64,000 bases of DNA from positions 252,030 through 316,029 of the forward strand of contig NHNY01000024.1 of assembly GCA_002786065.1 (NCBI GenBank), in the 5' to 3' direction. Positions within the stretch are counted from its first letter, which is position 1. Each line of letters opens with the position of its first letter. The stretch comes from Microcyclospora pomicola. Its lineage: Eukaryota > Ascomycota > Dothideomycetes > Capnodiales. The notes beneath the pieces are model-generated. The model was not told the DNA's origin. It ran no database searches and saw only the letters and a program-made list of their open reading frames with translations. Of the stretch, positions 1 to 11,550 are shown piece after piece. A program made the position numbers and the translations under genes.

Positions 1-2
1 GG

Positions 3-3000
3 CCTGGCCGAGGCTTTGTGCGTGGGCAGCTATCGTCCACTTCTCCTCGTCTGGCCTCGTCGAGTGATCCGGATTTCAGTAGCATCGCTGGGGGTATCGA
101 TGCTGGCCCTTATGCCGAAGTGTTCTCCACCCTGCAAGGTCTAGACCACGAGACACACCCGCTGATAGAGCCTGGCGGCGTCAATCGTGTTCTCGAACGT
201 GGAAGAGTCGTCGCAGTCACCAGAGACTATAATGCAGAAGACGAGACCCCGGATGTCAAGCTTTCGAAAGCTCAAGGGCAATCCGGTGATCACGGCAAAG
301 TCTCAACTGGCGAGTCGAATACCGGCAAGGAGAAGGGTTTCGGTGCTTATCATGCTTCCACCTTGGAAGCCTCTGCACTTGGGAGTAGAGATTACCAGGA
401 ATACGAACAACACCCCGTATCCCCTTGGGCTCAGTCTCCTGCCCCCTCGCCAGCAATGCAGTCTGATGAGGAGGACAATCCTTTCTTTGCTGCAGATTCC
501 TCTCAACAGGTGGAAGACTCGTTCAACCCATCAACAACGCCGAAAGACTACACTGCGTACGGGCAGGTTGAAGCCATCGGCATCGATCGAGCCAGTACAG
601 TCATCCATATCCCGCTTGTGCATCCAACGCTATCGCCCCCAATGCAGTCACTCAGAATGTATCGTGGCCCCGACCATGGTCCGGGCCTGCCACAAAGAAG
701 CAATACGATCGATACAGAAAGGAAAGCGCCAATCGCCATTCTTTCGATCCTCAGTCCAAACGTGCCATATCCACATAATCTACTCAATACTCTTAAGCTT
801 CTTGCTCCACATCTAGCGACGTCATTCGCGACAACGCAACAGTTCGCGTCTGCTCAACAGCGAGCACTTCCACACCACCCACATTCGGATGCACAGGGAT
901 ATCCTCTTTGGTCTGGACCGACGATCACCGGCAGGACTTCCCTTGCCAACATCATGCATGCAGAGCCGCAATATGCACCCGGCTCCGCCACTGGCAGTGT
1001 TACAAGCCCGTCGGAATACTCCGGTCCTTCGGTCAATTCGCCATCTGGCTCCATTGTCGGCACACCAGGCTGGGACCCGGCTGCGCATGGCTGGACCGCG
1101 AGTCGGTCGGCGGCTGCGACACCTTATTCCGGCAGCGAGATGGTTGAGAACTACTTCGACGCACATCGGCGGTCCGCCCAAAGACGTGGCAGTGGGTCCA
1201 GTGCTCATCCCCTCAACGTCAACACGCCGGTAAAGCCCTCGAAGCATGCGCCAAGCTCTGATAGCGGATCGAGTGGGACAAAGTCGTCGTCGCAAGGGAG
1301 TGATGAGCAGAAGGATCGACAAAGCGAGCAGAGATTGAAATTGAGGAACACGAGTATGGACGACTCTGCCTCCAAGGAATTCAGCCAATCTCCAGACTCG
1401 CCGAAGCGCTCGACCGCCGGTGGTCTACCTTCCACTGCAGCTGGTGGGATTGCAAAAAGGCATACTCTGCTGCACTCCTATGGAGCAAATATCACCTCCA
1501 CGCTTGGAGCAGAATCATCGACTCCCGGTGCCGGCGAGAGTCAGTATGCTGAAGACATGCCACCTCCTTCGGAGCGACTGTTGCGAACTATCATCGATTC
1601 TGTTCCCGTACAGATTTTCACTGCCGCTCCGAACTCTGGCCAGCTGTCATGGGTGAACTCGAAGTATCTGATATACAGAGGACAAGACACTCGTCAAGTT
1701 CTACAGGAGCCTTGGGATGCGATCCACTCAGATGAGCGAGCAGATTTTCTGGGCGCATGGAATCGTTCGCTACGCACCGCGCAGCAACTTCAACAGAAGG
1801 TTCGGCTGAAAAGATTTGACGGGGCCTTTCGCTGGTTCTACGTTCGCGCTGCACCGCTCAAGGACCGCCGACAGAAGATTGTGCATTGGATCGGGACCAT
1901 GATGGACTTCCACGAGCAGCACCTTGCTGAATCGACCGCAGCCCGCCAACTTGAGACCGAAGCATCGGAAGCCAAGTACAGGGCTCTGGCAAACTCGAGC
2001 CCGCAGATCGTGTTTGCAGTCAGTCGTGCGCGCGGTATCACCTTCTGCAACACTCAATGGGTCCAGTACTCCGGTCAGACAGAGGCGGAAGCACTCGGTG
2101 TAGGCTTCATGTCTTATGTGCACCCTGATGACCTTGCTAAATGCAGGCTTCCTACCTTTGACGACGCATCACAGCAACCGACTAATGTCCCCACTTCTGT
2201 CCCTTTCATGCCCCATCGGACGCTGTCGGCTTCAGCCGCATCATCTAGTGGGTCTTCAGAGACAGAACGGGCTGATATGTCCAGTCCCCCGATTGGCCAA
2301 ATGCCTCAGCGGCAACTCTCCGAATTGGCGAGCACAGGCATCTTGAAGGTGACACGTGATGCCGACGGCAGACCATCGTACTCTACCGAAGTGCGACTAA
2401 AATCCAAAGATGGCGATTTCAGGTGGCATCTCGTGCGTGTCCTGTTAGCAGAAGCTACGAGTAGCACTGATGCGGAGGAGACCTGGTACGGTACATGTAC
2501 CGACATCAATGACCACAAAACTCTCGAACGGGACCTTAAGGAGACGATGGATGAGAAGTCTCGCTTCTTGTCGAACATGTCCCATGAGATCCGCACGCCT
2601 CTAAACGGTATCACTGGCATGGTCAACTTCCTCATCGATAGCAGTCTCACCTCGGAACAAATGGAACATGTCAGCATTATCCGAGCCAGCACCGAAGGTC
2701 TTCGGGGACTGATCAACGACATTCTCGATCTTTCGAAAGCTGAGGCTGGCATGATTTCATTGAATATGGATTGGTTGTACGTTCGTGCATTGTTGGAGGA
2801 AGTCAACGACTTGACATCCGCGATGGCCATCGACAAAGGCTTAGAGCTCAACTATCTCGTCGAAGAAAATGTTCCGAGCCAGATCAAGGGCGACCGCTTC
2901 CGCTTACGGCAGATCTTGCTTAATGTTATCGGTAATGCGATCAAGTTTACGCAGAAGGGTGAGGTCTTCATCCGATGCAGCGTCATTCCGAACACTGGTG

Positions 3001-4784
3001 GAATACCCGAGGAAGAAATCTACATCCGTTTTGAGGTGATTGATACCGGACGTGGTTTCACGGAACGTGAGGCGGAATTCTTGTTCAAGCGTTTCAGCCA
3101 GATTGATGGCAGCAGTACGCGCCAGCATGGTGGAACAGGGCTCGGTCTGGTCATCTCGCGACAGCTTGCCCAGCTACACGGCGGAGACATGCTTGCTCAT
3201 GGTGTCCCTGGTAAAGGGTCCACGTTCACATTCATCGTCAAGGTATCTCTGCCCTCCGAGGAGGATCAGCCGCCTCTACCTCCATTGACACCAGGAGGTG
3301 GTCTGCCCCAAGTTCCTATCTTACCTGGACCGAGAACCCAATCATCTGCTGCGTCACGGTTGACCAAAGTATCCTCCCTCCCAGAGAGGCTGCAGGATCA
3401 GTCAACATACTCCCCGAAAGCGATTGTGGAGTACAGCCATTTGCCGCCAGGATTCATGTCTCCAGACAACATTCGGGAGTCGCCAGGAGCATCGTCCGCC
3501 AGTTCTGACCCGTCCATTCGATCGGGAGCCCGCACGAATAGTCTTCGCTCGACCTCGACGCAATCGTCAGTCTCTTCTTTTGTGATAGAGGCTGCGTTCG
3601 CGAACAACCAGCCGATGACACTCTCCATGCCCGCCGAACGCAAATCGAGCCAGAGTAGTGGACACCCGAAAAGCCCTGGCGATACCATCAAAACCGCGAT
3701 ACCGTTACCAAAAGTTCACCTGTCTTCGCCAGGTGGTAGTACAATAGGGCAGCTAAATACCCCACCCATGTCTTCGATCCTGGTAGTATGCCCACTCAAG
3801 TATAGCAGAGAAGCGACCGTTCAACATATCGACATGACCTTGCCAAAAAATATCCCACATCAGATCACCGCCCGTGAGAATTTACTCGAGTGCCAGAAGA
3901 TGCTCGGTGGGAACGATCCGGTCATCTTCACCCACATCGTCGTTGTCTTACAAGATGTCGGCGAGATTGCCGCGCTCATGGATCAGGTCTTCTCGTCGCC
4001 GGTACATCAATCTACGACCATCGTCATCATCACCGACTTAGCACAACGTCGCAAAATCTTAGAGCAGGCGCCAGAACACGACTACGAGAAACTGAACAGC
4101 GAGCGCCGCCTGCGGTTTGTCTTCAAGCCGCTCAAACCTTCACGCTTCGCGATCATTTTCGATCCGCAAAAGGAGAGAGAGATGAGCACCGATCGCAACC
4201 AAGATAGTGCCCAGCAGGTCGCACTCAACCAGAAGCAAGTCTTTGAGAAACTCGCCCAACGCCTTGGGAACAAGGACAAGCGCGTCTTGCTTGTCGAGGA
4301 TAACAAGGTCAATCAGATGGTATGTTCCTGCTTGTCGCCCTACATCCTTATTTGACGCTCGTACTAACCAACCATTCAGGTGATTCTCAAATTCCTCGCC
4401 AAGGTGTCGATCAAGGTGGAAACGGCCATGGACGGGGTGCAATGCACGGACAAGCTGTTCGCGCACCCGCACGGCCACTACTCGATCATCCTCTGCGATC
4501 TGCACATGCCTAACAAGGATGGGTACCAGACGTGCAAAGAAATCCGGAAATGGGAGCGGCAGCACCGCGTCGCCCACCTGCCCATCATCGCCCTCTCCGC
4601 CAACGTCCTCGGCGACGTCTACCAGAAGTGCGTCGACGCCGGCTTCAACAGCTACATGACCAAGCCCGTCGACTTCAAGGAGCTCAGCACCATGCTCATG
4701 ACGTTCATGGACCCTAGTGATCCGTCCAAGCCGCACGAGTTCATGAAGCTCAAACGTGGCCAGCTGGGGCATCAGAAGCGGTGA
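3..4784 (+). CDS. Hybrid histidine kinase (PAS-PAS-HisKA-HATPase-REC), 5' partial
   Basis: Fungal hybrid sensor histidine kinase. It would autophosphorylate on His and pass phosphate to its own receiver Asp, then through an HPt protein to response regulators. The frame is open to the left edge, so the start lies outside the window. Exons are 3-4319 and 4380-4784, split by a 60-bp phase-0 intron with GTATGT donor and CAG acceptor. About 1573 residues are visible. A divergent region with a GAF-like end lies near residues 235-280, followed by Ser-rich linkers. PAS 1 begins near 520 (SVPVQIF) and PAS 2 spans about 656-840. The H-box is near 853-870 (SNMSHEIRTPLNG, His about 861). The HATPase domain spans about 960-1085, with N box GNAIKF and G boxes DTGRGF and GGTGLGL. 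The receiver is at the C terminus (LLVEDNKVNQM, then CDLHMPNKDG with the acceptor Asp). Two PAS domains suggest kinship with fission yeast Mak1-type kinases; the exact fungal group is uncertain. Confidence 0.93.
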
Positions 4785-5371
4785 AGTATCTTGCATGACG
4801 GCTTCGGCTGCTGCTCGCGTGGTGTTACGATGTCAAGATGGGCAAGGATCACGCGGGCATCTCTTGGGCAAAAAGCTCGTTGCTGCTGGACGACGATATG
4901 CCTCATACCACCCACCCCACCCCCCTTTTTGTGCTTAAAGAAAACCTTTATCCTCTTCGCTTTTGTATACTACAACATTCTCGATTCGGGATATTCTTGA
5001 TGCGATCGTAGCGTTTGCGAAGACTGTGAGCGTGCTTGCATCCCGATCGGGGGGCTTGTTTTTGATTCATGGTGCAGCCTGCTGTACTTACCTAGCTTTA
5101 AGCGTGGCGAAGTGGTGTATGTCGGTTCTTCCGTTTAAAAAGTGCCATCGCAACTAATACCGAGGATAATTTTTGCAAGGTTTCTGAAATTCACAGGGAG
5201 AATGTTGCGAAGACTTCCATGTGGACGGATAGTCTCCAGCGGGACATGCTGTTTAGTGCCGTTGTTTGCTCCACTGCATCATCACATCCATCTTCAATTC
5301 TCCCGTAGTCTGAATGATATGGAGAATAAGTCATATATTGTGTAAGAAAATTACCAAGTTAAAAGAAGAGT
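4785..5371. other. Convergent intergenic region
   Basis: This is the 3' flank shared by the histidine kinase and the glycosyltransferase, which point at each other. It has short pyrimidine-rich runs, including a C-rich tract near 4910-4926, and AT-rich stretches suitable for polyadenylation. I see no gene. Confidence 0.6.
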
Positions 5372-7035
5372 CTAAACATGTCTCCTCGTCTTCGTATCCC
5401 GAAACAGCTCCGCCTCGAATTCCGGGGGACAGAGGGCATTCCACTTCAGCGACTTTGGGTCCTCGCCCTGCGTGTACGCGATGCTGTTCTGCCCGTCGGA
5501 GGCCAGGATGTCGGCCATCAGCCGGCGGCCGTGCCCGACCATCCACGTTTTCGGCCACGACTGGATGCGCGCCTCCTTGTTGCCGTTGCGGTGGATCATG
5601 ACGGGGATGCGGTCGAGGCAGATGTTGGTGAAGAGCGAGACGTCGGCCCAGCTGGTGTCGGCCTGGTCGGGGTCGGACGACAGGGCGTCGAACGGGCGCG
5701 TGCTGGCGGCGATGTCGTCTGGGAGAGCCGCGGTGGCGCGCGAGGCGCACTCGAACATGCCGTTGGGCTTGACCTGGGGCGCGAGATCGCGGTCGCGGAG
5801 AATGTAGCGGCTGTCCTCCTCGGCGTTCATCGTCTGCTGGCCAAGGTCGGAGAAGTAGTCCAGCCCCATGCCGAACTCGTCGGGCTTGCCGTCTTTGGGC
5901 TCGCCGGGCTGGTGCGTGAAGGGTGGGTTCAGGACATCGTCAATGCGGATGCCTTCGAGGTATAGCGCGTCGGGTTGGGCGATGCCGCGCATGCGGTCCA
6001 GGGATGAGATGTGGCGCCGGCGCATCACTTCGCGCTGGTACTCCTGCTCGCCGAACATGGTGTTGAATATGGATTGATCGCTGCCGCCGTACAGATGCCA
6101 GGACCCGGTGCTGCCATTATCCCACTCGTCATGGCTGTCCGTCGATTGCACTTTCTCGTGGGCACGCTCGAACATGACTCGCATGTCGCGGACGGGGCCC
6201 ATGATGAAACCCGAATTTAGGTAGCGTTGTCGATGACTAGTGAAGCGATTCCGGCCTAATGGTGTATCTGTGTTGGTGCCGTACACGTCCATGGGTAGTG
6301 GCGATTCCGGCACAGGATAGCAAGCAATCGTATGTAATTGGTTCGGGGCGCACCTTTTCCCGGCGCCGAAGAGAATTGTTTGTTGTATGCCTTCCTCGTC
6401 TACTGCTCGCCCCAGCCGCTGCCGAAGCGACCGATTTGCCTCGTCGTTGATGGCATGGTAGCGGCTGATCAGGACCTCCGGCCGAAGTTGGAACCAGATA
6501 TCATATGCATCAACCATGATCACAAGATCGTTGTCTTGTGATGCGTTCATCGATTTGAGGTGATCCAGCGTGCGACTGATCTTCGCCATATGGCTACCTC
6601 CACCCAGTAAACCGCCTTGTCCTCGTCAGTGTCATGCAGGAGCTTGATTTGGTATCAGGTGAAGTGTACCTTGATCATACTTCTCGTTCCATGCAATGAG
6701 TGTCGGTTTGGGATATCCAAGGATGTGTGCGGTCATGAGGGTCTTGCACAGATTGATGTTTCCATTCGAGGCCGGCATCAACATATGTAGCTTGTCATTC
6801 GTCGTTATAATACTTTTGCTCGTCTCTACAGGAGTTTCGACCTTGCCAATCCCATAGCTGGCAATGAATGCTTGGGCGGACTCATGCTTCGGCTCATGTT
6901 AGACTGAGTTTCAAAGTCGATGTCTCGCAGAACACGTACGTTGCTGAGGACAAATGTCGCAATGATCACGATTAAGAAAAGAAATGCAGAATAAATGAAA
7001 ACGCAACTCCGCGATCTAGGTGTAGGAATGATCAT
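5372..7035 (-). CDS. Type II membrane glycosyltransferase, LH3/PLOD-like GT-A fold
   Basis: Predicted Golgi/ER glycosyltransferase of about 520 residues. Exons on the minus strand are 7035-6940, 6892-6670 and 6615-5372. The introns are 47 bp and about 54 bp; an acceptor six bases upstream of the second would also keep frame. The start was chosen because the Met at 7035 gives a short basic tail (MIIPTPRSRS) and then one hydrophobic anchor (FIYSAFLFLIVIIATFVL), a classic type II signal anchor. The luminal part carries a nucleotide-sugar-binding DxD-like motif in VIMVDAYDIWF, then FGAGKRCAPN, RYLNSGFIMGP and GSDQSIFN. This order resembles the glycosyltransferase domain of procollagen lysyl hydroxylase LH3 and related fungal proteins. 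The donor sugar and acceptor cannot be told from sequence. Known: the fold and motifs. Inferred: location and activity. Confidence 0.8.
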
Positions 7036-8100
7036 TTTTGATAAAACAGCAATGAGGGTGAAGAGGACATGAATCAAACAGCAGTAAAGGAAGGTGACGA
7101 AGAGAGAATGGTAAGGAAAGGTGTGAACGGAATCGTGAGCTTCACACAGGCGACTCACAACTATATCAGACCTCGTCCTAAGAGTTAAAGGCCTGAAGGA
7201 GCATATAGTTGTGGAAGGGCCGCACTCTCCCAACGCCACGACCCTTAGAATGCTATATCATTCCTTAGGTGCTGAGGCTAAACCGGGCCCCAACCGGTAT
7301 CAAGCAATCCGGCCGGATGATTGCAATGCTTTCTGGATCTCGTCTGTGATTGTTTCCAGGAAGACCCTTATAATACGCAACTGCTATCACTCAGCGTAAG
7401 CATATGATTGCGCAGCATACCCGATCATCCCTCCTCTGTCCACGATCTTCGCGAACACAACCGGTACTTGGCATTGCCATGCCAGGCCATGTATGTTCGG
7501 GGCTGGTAGCCCCGAGTTTCCTCTGAGCTGACAGGAGTCGAGCGTGGCGCCGATGACATTATTGGCGGCACAGTTCTGCTCACAGCCGCTGCCGCTTGCC
7601 CAGAAGGTATCTCGCCGTGCTCTAGACCTCACTTTTGAAGTTGCCTCCAAGTGTTGCTGCCTCGTTTTAGGGAGCAGGGCGCGACCGACCAGAGCTGAGC
7701 TCGTCACCCAACAGGGCAAAGGCGTCGACTAGACCTCCTGACATGATGCAGTCGAGTTTCATGGCAGGAGAATGCTATGACGGTACGGAAAGGGGTTTTA
7801 TGCATTTGGTGGATCTTATAGGCTTTGAAACGGCGTGCGGTCGGATAACTTAAAGCTCGCTTGGTCCGTCGACACGTGGGACCGCGAGTGGGACATCACG
7901 TGCATACTTTGGCACAGCATCAACTCACTGCTTGAAGCTCACGAGGGAGGACGGGCACGTCGGAAGGTTATATCTCTTATTGACCAAGCTCAGCAACCTT
8001 GACCCGTACATCGTCCTGGTCCACTTGCGCAGCCTCTGGTGCGAGCATACAGCCTGACCTCGAAGGCCAATAAAGGCACATACACCACCCGACCGCAATC
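7036..8100. promoter_or_regulatory. Divergent promoter region, glycosyltransferase / dienelactone hydrolase
   Basis: These 1065 bp separate two divergently transcribed genes. Two E-box-like CACGTG/CACGTGG sites lie close together in the half nearer the hydrolase, one within 7873-7880 and one at 7897-7902. They could bind bHLH factors, but this is inference. An unassigned minus-strand open frame is listed separately. Confidence 0.4.
7387..7719 (-). other. Unassigned 110-codon open frame, possibly part of a small gene
   Basis: This minus-strand open frame has a cysteine-containing stretch (GCEQNCAANNVIG, then SCQL and WQCQV) and ends YAYAE. I recognise no family. A more plausible N terminus (ATG at 7759, MKLDCIMSGGL) lies just upstream in another frame and would need an intron to join; I found no convincing splice pair. 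It may be a small unknown protein, a decayed gene or chance. Confidence 0.18.
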
Positions 8101-9336
8101 ATGGCAGACGAAGAGGTTGCTACCAAAGCTCCCGAGAGCGATGCGCAAGAGTTGAGCGGTATTCCAGGCGACTCAAGACCGGATCAGGGTGCTGCTAGTA
8201 TGGGGGTACGCTCAGCCCCGGGAGGCTTCCTCCAATGCAGGACAAGCGAGGATGTGTAGCTCACGTAAGGTATTGCAGGAACACTGCACAACCGACAGAC
8301 CAACACGTAAATGCCCCAATTCAGCTCAGATCCTGTGCGTGCCGGGCTGAAAGGGACCGCTGGCTGACAGCTTGCAGCCGCCGGTCAAACTCCTTCAGGC
8401 GTAAGAGAAGACGACATACTGGTGCTTTGGGGCATTGCTGAAAAGAGATGCTACAGGAGATCACGAAGTTTGATGATGTCGAAGTATACGTAGCTAAGCC
8501 GGCGGACTACCCACACTCTCCATCCAAGCTGCTTCTGCTCTTGACCGGTGGGACCGGAATCCATAGCGTCAACAATCAGCTGCAGGCCGATCAGTTCGCA
8601 TCCGAAGGGTTTTTAGTCGTCATGCCGGACCAGTACGTTTCCATTCAACTCAGTCCACAAGGGACCGTCGTAAGCGCCGATCTGACGTTCATTTAGGTTC
8701 GCCGGCAACACTGCCCCAACCAGCTCCACGAGCAACATACCAGCCGAGCAGAATCCTTCAGTCATCGAGCAAATTAAGCTCGGGCTTGCTGGCGCGTTGA
8801 AGCTGTTTACGATTGACATGTGGCTCGCGTATCACACTCCGGAGAAGGTGCTGCCGATCCTGCATAAGGTTATTGCCTTCGTCAAGGAAGAATTCGGAGA
8901 TGCTGTCGCAAATGGCGAAGGCATCTATGCCGTAGGCTATTGCTTTGGTGCGAAGTATGTCCTTCTATTAGGCAGTTCTGCCAAGGACCCTAGCCCGGCG
9001 AGCGACAGCGAAGCGGAAGCAGGCCTTGCTAAGCAAGCTGGACCGCTCATCAAGGTCGGGGCTATTGCGCACGGCACTCAAATCGCAAAAGACGACTTCG
9101 AGAACGTGACGGTCCCGACGATGATCGTGGCGGTAGAAGACGATCCGCTGTTCCCCGATGATGTGCGAGATGGCGGCAAAAAGGTGCTGGAGGCCAACAA
9201 GGTTGAGAGTGAGCTGAGCATCTACCCGGGTGTGCCTCATGGGTTCGCCGTGCTAGGGGACTATGAAGATTCGTCCATCGTCGACAAGCAGAAAGAAGCA
9301 TTTGCGCAGATGCTGGGATGGCTGAAGTCCCACTGA
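8101..9336 (+). CDS. Dienelactone hydrolase-family protein
   Basis: Alpha/beta hydrolase of the dienelactone hydrolase (DLH) family, whose members hydrolyse lactones or related esters with a Cys-Asp-His triad. The likely nucleophile is in GYCFGAKY, the acid in EDDPLFPDD and the His in PGVPHGFAVLGD. Exon 1 starts at ATG 8101 and probably ends at 8205. The last exons are secure: 8457-8632 and 8697-9336, with a 64-bp intron whose removal rebuilds DQFAGNTAP. A 23-nt exon at 8378-8400 fits before 8457 (ending PSG, then EITKFDDVEVYVAKP). The exons between 8206 and 8377 are unresolved; candidate coding bits include the string read as GTLHNRQT, which matches the family N terminus. No signal peptide is seen, so it is probably cytosolic. 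The physiological substrate is unknown. Confidence 0.85.
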
Positions 9337-9500
9337 AACTGTATTAGAATATGCTTCATGATGATGAGCTGAAGCTTTACGGCATTTTCTTGTTGTGGTT
9401 CAAATGGGCAGTGGCGAGCTCTAGTATGACTTGATGCATGATTTGGCAGTTTTCGCACGAACAGCAATCTCGTGCCTTTCCAAGGACAGACTGCTCTCAC

Positions 9501-10315
9501 TTATATCAACTCCACGTCCCCTCTTTCCACCACTGCCCTGATAGCGCTCCAGCGTAATAACCAAATATCCCCTCTCAACAAGTCCACCTCGCTCGAGCCG
9601 GAGTCCGCATATACCTCGACCGTGCCAGCGTCTCGCAACACTCGGCAGAACACTGCATTTTCGGCATCAGGCTGGTCAACCATGCTCACGCCGCCCTGAG
9701 TATCATCCAATTTCTGCAGCTGGCTGGGGAAGGACGATAAGAAAGAACTGTGGTAATGGGAGGACAGCAATGCCTGGTGGGATTGCAGATACTGCTGTTC
9801 GAGTCTCGAGAGGAAATCGGGGTTGGAGAGGGCGTGTGAGCGGATATGGAGGGGATACTTGTCGATCTACATTCGGAGTGTCAGCAATCCCGCCTGAGGT
9901 ATCCCATGACCTGTAGATCGACGACGTGCATGAGTTGTCTCACCTTTGCTATCCTCGCGCGCAAGAAAGACCGGAGCAGGAATTTGAAGCGTTCCAGCTC
10001 GGTCTGCAGAATCACGAGGGTGAAGTTGGCTTGCGGATCCATGGTTCCGGTCATGTCTTCGATGCTCTCTATCTACACTGGCGCTTGTGGTCAGCGAGTT
10101 TCTCGCGCTTGCCAATCCCCGCCGATGTAGAATCCCCATACCTGTTTCTTGATGCGATCCATGGTGCGGTCCACCAAAGCAGAGGGGTGAGGGAGGAGTT
10201 CGGGCGAGGCGCGTTCGTTGACCCATGCCCGCGTGAGGGCCTGGAGGTCGAGCGCTCGTGGAGGGAGTCGGGGGGCCGACACCGAGGCGAGGATGTCGCT
10301 GATGTCTGCGTCCAT
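9501..10315 (-). CDS. SLD5: GINS complex subunit Sld5
   Basis: Sld5 is one of four GINS subunits. It joins Cdc45 and Mcm2-7 as the CMG replicative helicase at origins and forks. Exons on the minus strand are 10315-10142, 10072-9944 and 9866-9501, with phase-0 introns of 69 and 77 bp. The product is 222 residues, the usual Sld5 size. It starts [12 protein letters not shown] and carries the helical A domain ([17 protein letters not shown], then RIKKQIESIED). The middle is [16 protein letters not shown]-like ([20 protein letters not shown]), then IDKYPLHI. The small C-terminal B domain ends [23 protein letters not shown] in two conserved steps. The assignment rests on the continuous Sld5-like pattern after splicing. 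A longer overlapping minus-strand frame here is a shadow. Confidence 0.92.
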
Positions 10316-10674
10316 GGTCTGCTATCGCAAGTGCATTGTCCGCGATATCAGAGACCAATCTGAGTCGCTGTAAATTGTCTCGAGTAGCATCCCATCTACA
10401 TGTATGCGAGGGGCTACTGGCACTGCGGGGCCACGACGCGGTCCTAGCAGTACGCGCTGTCATGTGACAACTGAAAGCTACCTTATTCACATCGCAATCG
10501 AAAGCATCACTGCCAGAACTGACATTCATGATTCCCAACTGATGCTATTCTACAAGATATGTCTGTATGGTCATTCCATCACATCATCAATGTACAACAT
10601 TCACCTGTCTGTCTTTCCTCCGTGATCGGGATGCGACCTGGTCAGCGGAATCCGGCGCTCGTTTCTCAGCATGC
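10316..10674. promoter_or_regulatory. SLD5 upstream region
   Basis: This spacer lies between the 3' end of the APH-like gene and the SLD5 start, both on the minus strand. It should hold the SLD5 promoter. I identified no specific motif. Confidence 0.35.
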
Positions 10675-11550
10675 CTAGATCTGCCCGAAATGTCTGTTCC
10701 GTATCCTCTCCATCTTCAGTTCCTCAGGAAACGGCTGCAAGAACCGATCCATTTCAGTGCGCCATGATTTCCAGACCTCGGCTCCGCACCACGCGGCCGT
10801 GTATTCCCAGTAGTAGGGATACCACCCGGACAACTCCCAGTCAATGATACCAACGATCTTACCTTTGTGAGCCAAGATGTTTCCTGGGTTCAGATCTCCG
10901 TGAGTAAACACTGGCTGCGGCTAATTTGGTTGGTCCTGCCATATGCCCATATCTTTGAGCTCCTGTCTGTCCTCGTTATCGAGCCAAATGTTGTTGAGAT
11001 CAAGTTTCGTAGTATCGACGCGCTTCCGCAACCACAGATGAAACTCAGGGATGGTCTTGAAAGGACCAAAGGGCAACTCATCGGAATGCGCGATTCGAAA
11101 GTCATATAGGGGACCTCGATCACAGCTCTCCACACCGACGTCTGGTGGCGGTCTGAGAGAGCGTAACTCTTTCAGCATAGCTTCCAGCTGAGCGCACATT
11201 GCTGGCGATATGTCGGCGGCGGAGATCGGTTCGCCACGAATGCGACTCATGACAGTATACTGCCTTCCCTTGTGCTCGAAAGCACAGCGAACCTTCGGAA
11301 CAGGCAAAGAAGTGTTAGCCGCGATGTATTGTAACGTCTTGGCCTCCATCAGTGGAACGTCTAGTAAGCATTTGACCATGGTGTGGGCAGAAATGCGCTG
11401 GCAAGTCCTTTGCTTCCGCCATAATTTGGCAGTGGTTTTCAAGGCCAGCAAAGTTGCCCATCGTCGAAAGCGCGTTGCTTTCACAGGCCCAGCTTGGATG
11501 TCCTCGTGCTGAGATTCGAAGATCATATCATGATGCTGAACATCGCCCAT
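10675..11550 (-). pseudogene. Aminoglycoside phosphotransferase (APH)-like kinase gene with an in-frame TAG
   Basis: This is a member of the fungal APH/choline kinase-like fold family, small-molecule or protein kinases of mostly unknown substrate. The frame runs 292 codons from ATG 11550 to the end at 10675. A single TAG at 10921-10923 interrupts it between WQDQPN and PQPV. The family signature follows immediately in the same frame: Brenner motif FTHGDLNPGNIL and the metal-binding IIDWELSGWYPYYWEY. Upstream are the N-lobe motifs VPKVRCAF and TVMSRIRGEPI and the EFHLWLRKRV helix. No GT donor lies between about 10925 and 10985, so a normal short intron removing the TAG is unlikely; a weak GTCGAT donor farther up would delete conserved sequence. 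Options are a recent nonsense mutation, stop-codon readthrough or a sequencing error. If it terminates at TAG, the product lacks the catalytic core. Confidence 0.72.

Noticed and set aside
5378-5965. 195-codon plus-strand open frame
   Set aside because: It is antisense to the glycosyltransferase C-terminal half and its Val/Gly/Arg-rich content shows it is a shadow.
9867-10538. 223-codon minus-strand open frame
   Set aside because: It overlaps SLD5 out of frame, is rich in Arg/Ser/Pro/His of low complexity and has no family features, while the spliced Sld5 product is convincing.
10921-10990. Short intron removing the TAG in the APH-like gene
   Set aside because: No GT dinucleotide lies close upstream of the TAG on the coding strand; the nearest is a weak donor whose use would delete conserved sequence.
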